A stretch of DNA of 64,000 nt, from contig NZ_JALLIN010000031.1 of the NCBI RefSeq assembly GCF_023630175.1, positions 1 through 64,000 of the forward strand. The letters are read 5' to 3'. The DNA is from Streptomyces cellostaticus (GTDB lineage Bacteria > Actinomycetota > Actinomycetes > Streptomycetales > Streptomycetaceae). A program made the translations under genes and the position numbers. The notes below the pieces were generated by a model, which did not search any database, had not been told where the DNA came from, and saw only the letters and a program-made list of their open reading frames with translations. Numbering within the stretch: position 1 is the stretch's first letter; each line of letters opens with the position of its first letter. This document shows positions 17,773 to 26,179 of this stretch, piece by piece.

Positions 17773-19970
17773 GCCACGGGCCTCCGATCACTGCTGCTCC
17801 GGCGGCTGCGCTGGGTCGGCACGGGACCGCCGGGCGCCTCGACGACACCCGTGCGCCGCAGCTTCTGCCAGCGCAGGCGGCCGCCCGTGAGCGCCGTGAT
17901 CCAGGACTGGAGCAGCACGACGTACATGAGTTGGCGGTAGAGGATCTGCTGCAGGGGCAGCGAGATCAGATGGGTCATGCGTTCCTTGTCCAGGCGGAAG
18001 GCGTAGGCAGCGCAGACCGCCTGGAGAGCGAGGACGCCGAGCCAGGCCACGATCGTCTTCTGCGTCTGGCCGAACACCACGCCGTAGAGCAGGAACACGT
18101 CGATCAGCGGGGCCAGCAGCGGGGCCACCACCATGAAGAGGGAGACCAGGGGCAGGCCCACACGGCCGAATCGGCCCGAGGCACCCCGCTCCAGCACGGC
18201 GCGCCGGTGCTTCCAGATCGCCTGCATGGTCCCGTAGGACCAGCGGTAGCGCTGGGACCAGAGCTGCTGGACGGACTCCGGTGCCTCGGTCCAGGCCCGT
18301 GCCTTCTCGGCGTACACCACGCGCCAGCCGTCGCGGTGCATCGCCATGGTGATGTCGGTGTCCTCGGCGAGGGTGTCGTCGCTCATGCCGCCGACCCGTT
18401 CCAGGGCCGAGCGGCGGAAGGCTCCGACCGCGCCCGGGATGGTCGGCATGCAGCGCAGGATGTCGTACATGCGGCGGTCGAGGTTGAAGCCCATCACGTA
18501 CTCGATGTGCTGCCAGGCGCCGATGAGCGAGTCGCGGTTGCCGACCTTGGCGTTGCCGGCCACGGCGCCGACACGCGGGTCGCCGAAGGGCTGGACGAGT
18601 TCGCGGACGGTGGCCGGCTCGAAGACGGTGTCGCCGTCCATCATCACGACGATGTCGTGGCGGGCGTTCGCCAGGCCCCGGTTGAGCGCCGCCGGCTTGC
18701 CCGCGTTGAGCTGGCGGACCACCCGGACGTTCGGCAGGCCCATCGCCTCCACGATCCGCGCCGTGCCGTCGCTCGAGCCGTCGTCGATGACGATCACCTC
18801 GATGGGGTGCTCGCTCGCCATCAGTGAACGGACCGTGTTCTCGATGCACTTGGCCTCGTTGTAGGCCGGGACCAGCACCGAGACCGGTTCGGTCACCGGT
18901 GGGCCCCAGCGGAACCTCCGGCTGCGCACCCTCCGGGCGTGGGCACCGGAGAGCAGGAGCATGAGCACGAAGCGGGAGATGACGAGCGCGCCGATCACCG
19001 CGAGCCCCACGACCAGCACGTCCGTGATGCCGTCGGCGGCGGAGACCAGGAAGATCCACGCCTTGCCCTTCCACAGGTCGAGTCCGGTGACCTCGGTGGA
19101 CGCGCTGGGCGCGTCCAGCGCCTCGGTGAGGTTGTCGAAGGTGTAGCCCCGCGCCTGGAGCTTCGGCAGGAACGTGTCGAGCGCCTGCACGGTCTGGTGG
19201 CGGTCGCCGCCGGAGTCGTGCATCAGGACGATGGCGCCCTTGCCGCCGTGCGGGGTGGCGCGGCGGATGATCTCGTCGACGCCCGGCTTCTGCCAGTCCT
19301 CACTGTCGGTGTTGTTGACGACCGTGATGTAGCCGCGGGTGCCGATGTACTCGGTCACCGGCCAGGACTTGTCGTCCATGGCGTCGGCGAACGAGGAGTA
19401 CGGGGGCCGGAAGAGGGAGGTGCGGATGCCGGCGGCGCCGGTGATGGCGAGCTGGTTGGTGGACAGCTCCCAGTCGATGCGCTTCTTGCTCAGGTAGGAG
19501 AGGTCGGGGTGGTTGAACGTGTGCAGGCCCACCTCGTGGCCCTCGTCCACCATGCGCTTGACCAGCTCCGGGTAGCGGGAGGTCATGGTGCCGGTGACGA
19601 AGAAGACGGCGTGCGCGTGGTGCTTCTTCAGCACGTCGAGCACCTTCGGGGTCCAGGTGGGGTCGGGACCGTCGTCGAAGGTGAGGACGAGGCGGTGGTC
19701 GGGGACGCGCACGCTGGTGGCGCGGCCACCGCGGGTGTCGATGACCGGGCCGCCGTCGAGGATCTTCTCCGGCACCTTGCCGGTGGCGGCCTCGGGCCGG
19801 ATGCGGTGGTCGGCGAGGATCTCGCTGTGGACGTAGCCGCGCAGCATCAGCATCGCCACGAGCGCGACGAGGACGAGCAGCGGCAGCAGCAGGCGCATGG
19901 GCAGGCGTCGTCGCTGGGAGCCGCCACGGGCTCCGCGTGCGGCACCGTGACGGCGGTTGCGTGATGCCAT
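17769..19970 (-). CDS. matB: Bifunctional polysaccharide deacetylase / processive GT2 glycosyltransferase, MatB-type
   Basis: 733 residues. A signal anchor lies at 25-45, then an extracellular NodB deacetylase domain: TFDDGPD (97-103), metal histidines H150 and H154 in HTFNHPD, RPPYSS (188-193), and MHDSGGD (250-256). After a membrane segment (315-340) comes the GT2 domain with IDDGSSDG (395-402), DGD (445-447), catalytic ED (536-537) and QRYRW (573-577), the mark of processive synthases, and C-terminal membrane helices. Published work on Streptomyces MatAB links it to a poly-beta-1,6-GlcNAc-type polymer needed for hyphal aggregation into pellets. All motifs for both activities are present. 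Its start overlaps the matA stop (TGATG). Confidence 0.92.
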   Translation of the reverse strand: MASRNRRHGAARGARGGSQRRRLPMRLLLPLLVLVALVAMLMLRGYVHSEILADHRIRPEAATGKVPEKILDGGPVIDTRGGRATSVRVPDHRLVLTFDDGPDPTWTPKVLDVLKKHHAHAVFFVTGTMTSRYPELVKRMVDEGHEVGLHTFNHPDLSYLSKKRIDWELSTNQLAITGAAGIRTSLFRPPYSSFADAMDDKSWPVTEYIGTRGYITVVNNTDSEDWQKPGVDEIIRRATPHGGKGAIVLMHDSGGDRHQTVQALDTFLPKLQARGYTFDNLTEALDAPSASTEVTGLDLWKGKAWIFLVSAADGITDVLVVGLAVIGALVISRFVLMLLLSGAHARRVRSRRFRWGPPVTEPVSVLVPAYNEAKCIENTVRSLMASEHPIEVIVIDDGSSDGTARIVEAMGLPNVRVVRQLNAGKPAALNRGLANARHDIVVMMDGDTVFEPATVRELVQPFGDPRVGAVAGNAKVGNRDSLIGAWQHIEYVMGFNLDRRMYDILRCMPTIPGAVGAFRRSALERVGGMSDDTLAEDTDITMAMHRDGWRVVYAEKARAWTEAPESVQQLWSQRYRWSYGTMQAIWKHRRAVLERGASGRFGRVGLPLVSLFMVVAPLLAPLIDVFLLYGVVFGQTQKTIVAWLGVLALQAVCAAYAFRLDKERMTHLISLPLQQILYRQLMYVVLLQSWITALTGGRLRWQKLRRTGVVEAPGGPVPTQRSRRSSSDRRPVA

Positions 19971-21178
19971 CAGAGGTTGTGCTCCGGGGACGGGGTGAGG
20001 TGGGAGGCGCCGGGGATCGGCTTCTCCGCGAGTGAGAGGGACTGCGGGGCGGGTTGCCCGGCCGCCGCACCGGCGCCGGCGGTGCCCTCGACCGGGGACT
20101 CGGGAGCACCGGACGGGCTGCTCGGCGCGGTCTGCGTACCACCGGCCGAGGTGGACGGCGGGGCGCCGGACGCCGTGCCGCCGCCGGTGCCGGAGGTGCC
20201 GGAGGTGGGCCCGGTGGTCGTCGGCCGGGAGCCGGCCGAGCTGTCCACGCGGGCGGCGCCGGTGGCCGAGCCGGCGGCGGGTGCCGGCGCGGAGGCGCTC
20301 GGGGCGGGGGTCGTGCCCTGGCTCGCGCCGGTGCCGGCGCTGGGCGAGGCACTGGCGGTGGCGGACGGCTCGGCGGACTCGGCCGGGACCGGCGAGCTGT
20401 TCACCTGCCCGGCGGGCTTGTCCTCGTTCTGCGGGACGGGTGTCCACGGCGCGTCCGAGCTGCCCGAGAACAGCGTCGCCACGATGATCACGGCGTACAC
20501 GGCGCAGGCCAGGCCCACGATCAGGCCGAGGCGGCGGAAGGTACGGCTGCGGCGGCCCGACTCGTCGACGAAGACGGGGCCGTCCGCGGTCTCGCGGCCG
20601 GTGCCGTGCGCACTGCCCGGGACCGGCGTCAGCCGGCCGTCGCCGAGCTGGACGGCGTCCATCTGGACCGTCACCTCGTGCGGGTCGTGCGTGGGGTCGG
20701 CGGCGGTGGGCTGGGTGGGAATGGTGGGAAAGGGCTCGGTCCAGGGATCGCTCGGGGGCTCGGCGGTGCCGGGTCCCGCGGGCCCGCCGGCCCTCACCCG
20801 GCGCAGCACGGTGGTCTGCTCGGGATCCGCGGCGCGGGCTGCGTCGCGCTCCGGAGCGCGGCGGAAGTCCGCGGCTCTGCGGTCGTTGCGGGCCCGCGGG
20901 AGTACGGCCGTCCCGTCGGCCTCGGTCCGGGCGGCGCGACCGCCCCGGGGTATCCCGTTCGCCGGGAAGGCGCCGGCACCGCGGACGTCACCGGAGTCGG
21001 GGAACGCCGCGCCCCCCGGGTGACGGCCACTCGGGTGGCCGGAACCGGCGTGACCGCCGCTCGCGTGGGCTCCGGACTCCGGGAACACCTGGGTGTGACC
21101 ACCCCTCATCGGGCGTTCCCAGGGCGCGGATGCCGTTTCGGGCCACTCCGGTTGGGCGTCTTCTCGCCACTCTTTCAC
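19970..21178 (-). CDS. matA: MatA-type single-pass membrane protein with Ser/Pro/Ala-rich exterior
   Basis: 402 residues from GTG at 21178, preceded by GGGGGGA. The N-terminal about 240 residues are cytoplasmic and low-complexity (Gly/His/Pro-rich, then Arg-rich). One transmembrane helix follows (LGLIVGLACAVYAVIIVAT), and about 150 residues of Ser/Thr/Pro/Ala-rich extracellular tail end in LTPSPEHNL. No enzymatic motif is seen. It is the first gene of the coupled operon with matB and the acyltransferase, which identifies it as MatA by position; it may act as a scaffold or regulator of the MatB synthase. The longer frame back to 21337 lacks a better start. Confidence 0.78.
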   Translation of the reverse strand: MKEWREDAQPEWPETASAPWERPMRGGHTQVFPESGAHASGGHAGSGHPSGRHPGGAAFPDSGDVRGAGAFPANGIPRGGRAARTEADGTAVLPRARNDRRAADFRRAPERDAARAADPEQTTVLRRVRAGGPAGPGTAEPPSDPWTEPFPTIPTQPTAADPTHDPHEVTVQMDAVQLGDGRLTPVPGSAHGTGRETADGPVFVDESGRRSRTFRRLGLIVGLACAVYAVIIVATLFSGSSDAPWTPVPQNEDKPAGQVNSSPVPAESAEPSATASASPSAGTGASQGTTPAPSASAPAPAAGSATGAARVDSSAGSRPTTTGPTSGTSGTGGGTASGAPPSTSAGGTQTAPSSPSGAPESPVEGTAGAGAAAGQPAPQSLSLAEKPIPGASHLTPSPEHNL

Positions 21179-21337
21179 GTGCGCACATCCCCCCACGGGA
21201 CAGTTCCGGGTGCGCATCGACATCGAGCACCCATCGTTCGAACCAGGCCCCCACCCAGCCCGAGCGCCCCCTGTACCACACCGTGCTCGGGCCATGAATG
21301 TAGCGCATGCGGAGGTTTTGTGCTTGCCACGGGCCAC

Positions 21338-22306
21338 CTATTGGACGCTCATCACATCATCATCCACGGCTGGAATCCATCGGTCGGCGGGTCGCGTCAG
21401 CCATCTCTCGGCCCTCGCGATGTCGCTCGCGGCCCTGCGGAGCGCGGTCAGACCGGGATGCGTCAGGCCCTTGCGCCACACCAGTGACACGGGCGAGAGG
21501 GGGACCGGATCGACGAGTGGCCGCAGCACCGAACGGGGCATGGCCGGAAAGTCCACCACGGCCAGGATCACGTTCCGGGTCTTCGCCATGATCCGCTCGA
21601 ACTCCTCGTCGCCGACCGGTAGCGGAAGGGGTGATGCGAGTCGGATACCACGTCCCTCGAAGAGGTGAATCGCGAGGTCGGTCCACTCCCGGGTGCGCGG
21701 GTTGCCCGCGCCGGCGTACACCGTCTCCCCGGCCAGCGCCGCCAGCGGGATCTCCGGCAGGGCCGCCAGCGGGTGGTCGTCGGGCAGGACGACCGCCATC
21801 GGCTCGTAACGCACCGGCTGCTGTTCGAGCCCGGACCGCAGGGCCGGGTCGAGGCCCGCGAAGCGCCCGAAGGAGACGTCCAGCCGACCGGCGAGCACCT
21901 CGGCCGCCGCTCCCGTCAGGCCGCTCTCGTAGCGGGCCATCAGCTCGCAGTCGGGGGCGAGTTCGCGGGCCCGGTGCAGCACCCGGCGGGCGGTGAGCAG
22001 ACCGGCGGAGTTGAGGTCGACCAGCAGCGGCCGGGCCTGTCCGAAGGCGGCGAGCAGGTCGTCCTGGGCGGCGAGGACCCGCCGGGCGTGCGGCAGCAGG
22101 CGCTCGCCGTCCACGGTGAGCGCCACCTGCCGGGTGGTCCGGACGAACAGCTCGGCGCCCAGCTCGCGCTCCAGCCGCCGCACGTCCCGGCTCAGCGCCT
22201 GCTGCGCCACGTACAGACGGGCCGCGGCCCGGGTGAAGTGCAGCTCCTCGGCGACGGCGACGAAGGCGCGCAGCAGGCGCGGTTCCACGGCGGCGGGAGC
22301 GGGCAT
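21338..22306 (-). CDS. LysR-family transcriptional regulator
   Basis: 322 residues. The winged helix-turn-helix is at about residues 8-67 (AVAEELHFTRAAARLYVAQQALS, split by the turn, then DVRRLERELGAELFVRT). A periplasmic-binding-like effector domain follows from about 90. It is divergent from the MFS gene across 97 bases, the classic arrangement for a regulator controlling its neighbour. Two copies of GTTGGACC (22366-22373 and 22396-22403) lie in that gap, the second abutting the MFS start. The ligand is unknown. Confidence 0.93.
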   Translation of the reverse strand: MPAPAAVEPRLLRAFVAVAEELHFTRAAARLYVAQQALSRDVRRLERELGAELFVRTTRQVALTVDGERLLPHARRVLAAQDDLLAAFGQARPLLVDLNSAGLLTARRVLHRARELAPDCELMARYESGLTGAAAEVLAGRLDVSFGRFAGLDPALRSGLEQQPVRYEPMAVVLPDDHPLAALPEIPLAALAGETVYAGAGNPRTREWTDLAIHLFEGRGIRLASPLPLPVGDEEFERIMAKTRNVILAVVDFPAMPRSVLRPLVDPVPLSPVSLVWRKGLTHPGLTALRRAASDIARAERWLTRPADRWIPAVDDDVMSVQ

Positions 22307-22403
22307 GGCGGCGAATCTACAGCGCCGATTCACAACGCGGGCGGGTGAGTCGGCACCGAGAAGGTGTTGGACCCGGTGATCCGCTCCGGGCCACCGTTGG
22401 ACC

Positions 22404-23696
22404 ATGCCGCGACAGACCACCGAGGACAGCCGGATACCGGACGAGCAGTGCGGGGAGCGGACCGGAGCCAGGGGAAGGGGATGGCTCCGCGCGTACCGGG
22501 GACTCCTCGGCCGCCCCGGCACGCTCGCCTTCACCGCGGGCAATCTCGTCGCGCGGCTGCCGATGGGCATGTTCGGCGTGAGCGCGGTCGTGATGATCGC
22601 CGGGGCCCGGGGTTCGTACGCGCTCGCAGGCGCCGTCACCGCCGTCGGACTCGCGGCGACCGGGGTGGCCGGGCCGTGGATCGCACGGCTCGTCGACCGG
22701 CACGGGCAGGCCCGGGTCGCCGTGCCGGCCACCCTCACGGCCGTCCTGGGCAGCCTCGCCCTGCTGCTGTGCGTGCGCTGCGGCGCCCCGGACTGGACCC
22801 TGTTCGCCGCCTACGCCGCCACCGCCGCCACTCCCAACATCGGCGGCCTGTCCCGGGCCCGCTGGGCCCACCTGCTGCGCGACGACCCCGGCGCCCTGCG
22901 CACCGCCAACTCCTTCGAGCAGGCCGCCGACGAGCTGTGCTTCATGCTGGGCCCCGTCCTGGCCTCCTTCCTGACCGGCACGTTCTTCCCGGAGGCGGGC
23001 ACGCTCGCCGGGTCCGTGCTGCTGCTGGCCGGCATGCTGCTGTTCACCGCGCAGCGGTCCACCGAGCCACCGCCGCTGGTCCGTTCCAAGGGCCGGTCAC
23101 CGCTGCGCAGCCCGGGGGTTCCGGCACTGCTGGCCTGTTTCGTGGCGACCGGCGCGGTGTTCGGCTCGACGGAGGTCGTCACGATCGCCTACGCCGACGG
23201 CCAGGGGCACCGGACGGCGGCCGGTGCGGTGCTCGCGTTGCAGGCGGCGGGCTCGTGCGCGGCCGGTCTGCTCCACGGGGCCGTGGAAGCGGCCGGGCGT
23301 GCGAACCTGCCCCGCTGTCTGCTCGCGATGGCCGCCCTGATGACCCTGCCCTGGCTGGCGGCCGCCACCACGCGTTCCCTCGTGGCCCTGGCGGGCGCGC
23401 TGCTGGTGGCGGGGATGGCGACGGCGCCGACGATGGTGACCGCGATGACCCTGGTGCAGACCCGCACCCCGGCGGACCGGATCAACGAGGGCATGAGCCT
23501 CGTCGTCACCGGCCTGCTCACCGGTGTCGCGGGCGGCTCGGCGGCCGGTGGCTGGGCGGCCGAGCACGGCTCGCCGGCCGCGGGCTTCGCGGTACCGGCG
23601 TTCGCCGCGGGGGCCGCGGCGGCGATCGGCTGGGCGGGGCGGGAGGCGCGTCCTGGGGAGCCCCGGCATCCCGGTACGGCCCCGGAGCGGCCGTGA
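22404..23696 (+). CDS. MFS transporter
   Basis: 430 residues with about 12 hydrophobic segments, beginning after a 30-residue polar N-terminus (GLLGRPGTLAFTAGNLVARLP). A RxxDRxG-like loop follows TM2-3 (ARLVDRHGQARV). This resembles small-molecule efflux carriers of the major facilitator superfamily. It is divergently paired with the LysR gene, which probably regulates it. The substrate cannot be told from the sequence. Confidence 0.9.
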   Translation: MPRQTTEDSRIPDEQCGERTGARGRGWLRAYRGLLGRPGTLAFTAGNLVARLPMGMFGVSAVVMIAGARGSYALAGAVTAVGLAATGVAGPWIARLVDRHGQARVAVPATLTAVLGSLALLLCVRCGAPDWTLFAAYAATAATPNIGGLSRARWAHLLRDDPGALRTANSFEQAADELCFMLGPVLASFLTGTFFPEAGTLAGSVLLLAGMLLFTAQRSTEPPPLVRSKGRSPLRSPGVPALLACFVATGAVFGSTEVVTIAYADGQGHRTAAGAVLALQAAGSCAAGLLHGAVEAAGRANLPRCLLAMAALMTLPWLAAATTRSLVALAGALLVAGMATAPTMVTAMTLVQTRTPADRINEGMSLVVTGLLTGVAGGSAAGGWAAEHGSPAAGFAVPAFAAGAAAAIGWAGREARPGEPRHPGTAPERP

Positions 23697-23807
23697 GCCG
23701 GCGGGATCGCCACGCTCGGACGCGAGGCGGCGGGCGCGACCCGCTCCTCCGGACGATCCGGCGATTCCGCGGGGGTCGTCGCCCGAACCGGTTCGCGACC
23801 ACGACAA

Positions 23808-23836
23808 AGGCCCCGTCACTCGGAGCGACGGGGCCT
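23808..23836 (-). terminator. Terminator of ssrA
   Basis: 10-base arms (AGGCCCCGTC and complement) around a 9-base loop, followed on the minus strand by TTTGTC. It lies 19 bases past the tmRNA 3' end. Confidence 0.85.
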
Positions 23837-23854
23837 GTGCCTACATGGGATGAG

Positions 23855-24239
23855 TGGAGATGGCGGGAATCGAACCCGCGTCCAACGGTGCGGAACCAGG
23901 GCTTCTCCGTGTGCAGTTCGCTTCGCTTTTCTCAGCCCCGGCGATCACGCGAACAAGTCGCCGACGGGCTCAGTCACTGTTTGGTTTCCCTCTTCACCCC
24001 GTGACCGGGATCAAGGTTTAGTTCCCTAGTCGATGCCAGGATCCGGGACGGGAACAAGCCCGGGCTGACACTCCCGTGAGAGCTTCGCCTAGCTGCTTAT
24101 CAGGCAGCGAGGGCGAAGTGGGAGGAATCGCGCTTGGTGTTGGCGATTATTTTTTTCGGCCTGTGGTTTACGAGATCATGGCCGCTTCCTCGACACGCTT
24201 CCCCTGCTTCGACAGCCGCTGTCGAAACCGATCATCCCC
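23855..24239 (-). ncRNA. ssrA: Transfer-messenger RNA (tmRNA)
   Basis: About 385 bases. The 5' end GGGGATGATCGGTTTCGACA is the conserved tmRNA start, and its first seven bases pair with CATCTCC at 23862-23856 to form the acceptor stem (one G-U pair); the T-arm GGTTCGATTCCC is present. The CCA end is not encoded. The tag reading frame starts at 24144 with resume codon GCC and gives ANTKRDSSHFALAA, ending TGA at 24102-24100. It rescues stalled ribosomes with SmpB, which is encoded just upstream on the same strand. Open frames in this interval are artefacts. Confidence 0.97.
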
Positions 24240-24395
24240 ATGTTGATTTTTCAATCCCTCCGGAGAGGGGGCTCGCACCCTCTGTGGGGTGCGCTGCCAT
24301 CGTACGTGACCAACGCAGGTCGGTGCCAGCCTATTCCCGCCGGTCGCGCCGGTCGCGCCCTCGCGCGGGTCCCGCCTCGCGCGCGGGTCCAAGGG

Positions 24396-24875
24396 CTAGG
24401 CCCGCTGCTTGCGCCGCACGGCCGACATCGCGCGGTCCGCCTCGCGCCGGTCCTGCTTCTCCCGCAGGGTCTGGCGCTTGTCGTACTCCTTCTTGCCCTT
24501 CGCCAGCGCGATCTCGACCTTGGCCCGGCCGTCCTTGAAGTACAGGGCGAGGGGCACGATCGTGTGCCCCGTCTCCTGGGACTTCGCCTCGAGCTTGTCG
24601 ATCTCGTCGCGGTGCAGCAGCAGCTTCCGCTTGCGCCGGGCGCTGTGGTTGGTCCAGGTGCCCTGGCTGTACTCGGGCACGTGCACGTTGTGCAGCCACG
24701 CCTCGTGACCGTCCAGTTGCACGAAGCCGTCGGCCAGCGAGGCGCGCCCCTGGCGCAGCGACTTCACCTCGGTGCCCATGAGCACGAGACCGGCCTCGTA
24801 CGTGTCGAGGATGAGGTAGTCGTGCCGCGCCTTCTTGTTCTGCGCGATCAGCTTGCGCCCTTTTTCCTTAGCCAT
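24396..24875 (-). CDS. smpB: SsrA-binding protein
   Basis: 159 residues, full length for SmpB. It begins MAKEKGRKLIAQNKKARHDY and has the conserved KSLRQGRASLADGF, HVPEYSQGTWTNH, and C-terminal basic tail KKEYDKRQTLREKQDRREAD that mimics an mRNA/anticodon element in the ribosome. It binds tmRNA and delivers it to stalled ribosomes. ATG at 24875 fits the family start; the in-frame GTG/ATG four codons earlier is less likely. ssrA follows about 155 bases downstream, so the two parts of the trans-translation system are adjacent. Confidence 0.97.
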   Translation of the reverse strand: MAKEKGRKLIAQNKKARHDYLILDTYEAGLVLMGTEVKSLRQGRASLADGFVQLDGHEAWLHNVHVPEYSQGTWTNHSARRKRKLLLHRDEIDKLEAKSQETGHTIVPLALYFKDGRAKVEIALAKGKKEYDKRQTLREKQDRREADRAMSAVRRKQRA

Positions 24876-24932
24876 AGTGCCGACCATTTTCGCACCATGG
24901 AGGGGGTGCGGGGGAAGTGCGTTTAAAGGGGG

Positions 24933-26111
24933 CTACGAGGGGTCGCCCAGGCCGCCCAGGACCGTCTCGGCCCGCCGCAGCGCCTGCGGCCCGGCGTCCA
25001 GGTCGGGGATGATGCCGCGTCCGTCAACCGCGCGGCCGGACGGGGTGCGGTAGTGGCCCACGGTCAGCTCGGCCACCGAGCCGTCGGGCAGCTCGGTGGG
25101 CATCTGCACGGAGCCCTTGCCGAAGGTGCGGGTGCCGATCACGACCGCGCGGCCCCGGTCCTGCAGGGCACCGGTGAGCATCTCGGCCGCGCTCATCGTG
25201 CCGCCGTCGACCAGGGCGACCAGGGGCCGGCCGGTGTCGCCACCGGTGTCGGCGTGCAGGGCGCGCTGGGCGCCGTCGACGTCGTAGGTGGCGACCAGGC
25301 CGCCGTCGAGGAAGGCGGAGGCGGTCTCCACGGACTCGGTGACCAGGCCGCCGGAGTTCCCTCGCAGGTCGAGGACGATGCCGGCGCCTGCCGGGGCCCG
25401 GTGCACCGCGGCGCGCACGGAGTCGCCCGAGCCCTTGGTGAAGGCGGCGACCTTGATGACGGTGATCCGGCCGGGCAGCCTGCGCACGGTCACCGGGTCC
25501 GTGGACAGCCTGGCCCGGTGCAGGGTCTCGCTCCACGCGCGCGTGCCGCGCTGCAGGCCGAGTGTCACGGCCGTACCGGCGGCCGCGTCCTCGGCGTCGC
25601 CGCGGAGTAACGAGACCACGTCGGTGACCGGCCACCCGGCCACGTCCGTGCCGTCGACGCTGCGCAGCCGGTCGCCCTTGCGGATTCCGGCCCGGTCCGC
25701 CGGTGAGCCGGGCTGCACCCGGGTCACCGCGATCCGGCCGTCCGGCTCGGCCCGCGCGAAGAGGCCGGTGCCGGTGTACTGGCCGTCCAGGGCCTCCTGG
25801 AACTCCTGGTACTCGCCCTCGGAGTAGACGGCGCCCCAGCGGTCCCCGCTGCGGCTGACGGCCCGCTCGGCGGCCTCCATGGGCGACGTGCCCTCGGCCA
25901 TCGCCTTGGCGGCGGCCCGCCGCACGGCCTCGTGCCGGGTGGCCGAAGGCGCCGGAGCCGATGCCGACTTGGGGCCGGACCGGGCGCCCTGGCCGGTGTC
26001 CGGGAAGGAGCCGGTGGCGGCGCCGGCGACCAGGGCGCAGGCGAAGACCAATGTCAGGGCGGCCCCACGGCCGGTGCGGCGGGGCTGACAGAGCGGGTCA
26101 CGGCCTGACAT
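24933..26111 (-). CDS. S41 C-terminal processing (tail-specific) protease with PDZ domain
   Basis: 392 residues. An N-terminal hydrophobic segment at about 16-38 (AALTLVFACALVAGAATG) suggests secretion or membrane anchoring. A PDZ domain lies at about 120-205 (PGSPADRAGIRKGDRLRSVDG). The protease domain carries the catalytic Ser-Lys dyad: S307 in GGTMSAAEML and K332 in FGKGSVQ, spaced 25 residues apart as in CtpA enzymes. It would trim C-termini of envelope proteins. Codon 168 is TTA (25610-25608), the rare leucine codon that depends on the bldA tRNA in Streptomyces. It lies downstream of ftsEX, but a terminator separates them. Confidence 0.93.
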   Translation of the reverse strand: MSGRDPLCQPRRTGRGAALTLVFACALVAGAATGSFPDTGQGARSGPKSASAPAPSATRHEAVRRAAAKAMAEGTSPMEAAERAVSRSGDRWGAVYSEGEYQEFQEALDGQYTGTGLFARAEPDGRIAVTRVQPGSPADRAGIRKGDRLRSVDGTDVAGWPVTDVVSLLRGDAEDAAAGTAVTLGLQRGTRAWSETLHRARLSTDPVTVRRLPGRITVIKVAAFTKGSGDSVRAAVHRAPAGAGIVLDLRGNSGGLVTESVETASAFLDGGLVATYDVDGAQRALHADTGGDTGRPLVALVDGGTMSAAEMLTGALQDRGRAVVIGTRTFGKGSVQMPTELPDGSVAELTVGHYRTPSGRAVDGRGIIPDLDAGPQALRRAETVLGGLGDPS

Positions 26112-26136
26112 GGCGGTGAGTCTAGGACAACGACGA

Positions 26137-26168
26137 AGGGCCGTACGGGCGGACGCCCGTACGGCCCT
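26137..26168 (-). terminator. Terminator downstream of ftsX
   Basis: Perfect 14-base arms (AGGGCCGTACGGGC and complement) with a 4-base loop, about a dozen bases past the ftsX stop on the minus strand. It insulates the ftsEX operon from the protease gene. Confidence 0.88.
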
Positions 26169-26179
26169 CTTGGGATGCG

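Noticed and set aside
22364..24004. Long + strand open frame of 546 codons across the MFS gene and into the tmRNA region
   Set aside because: It is a shifted-frame shadow of the MFS gene with Arg/Gly-rich sequence, and its end lies in the tmRNA gene.
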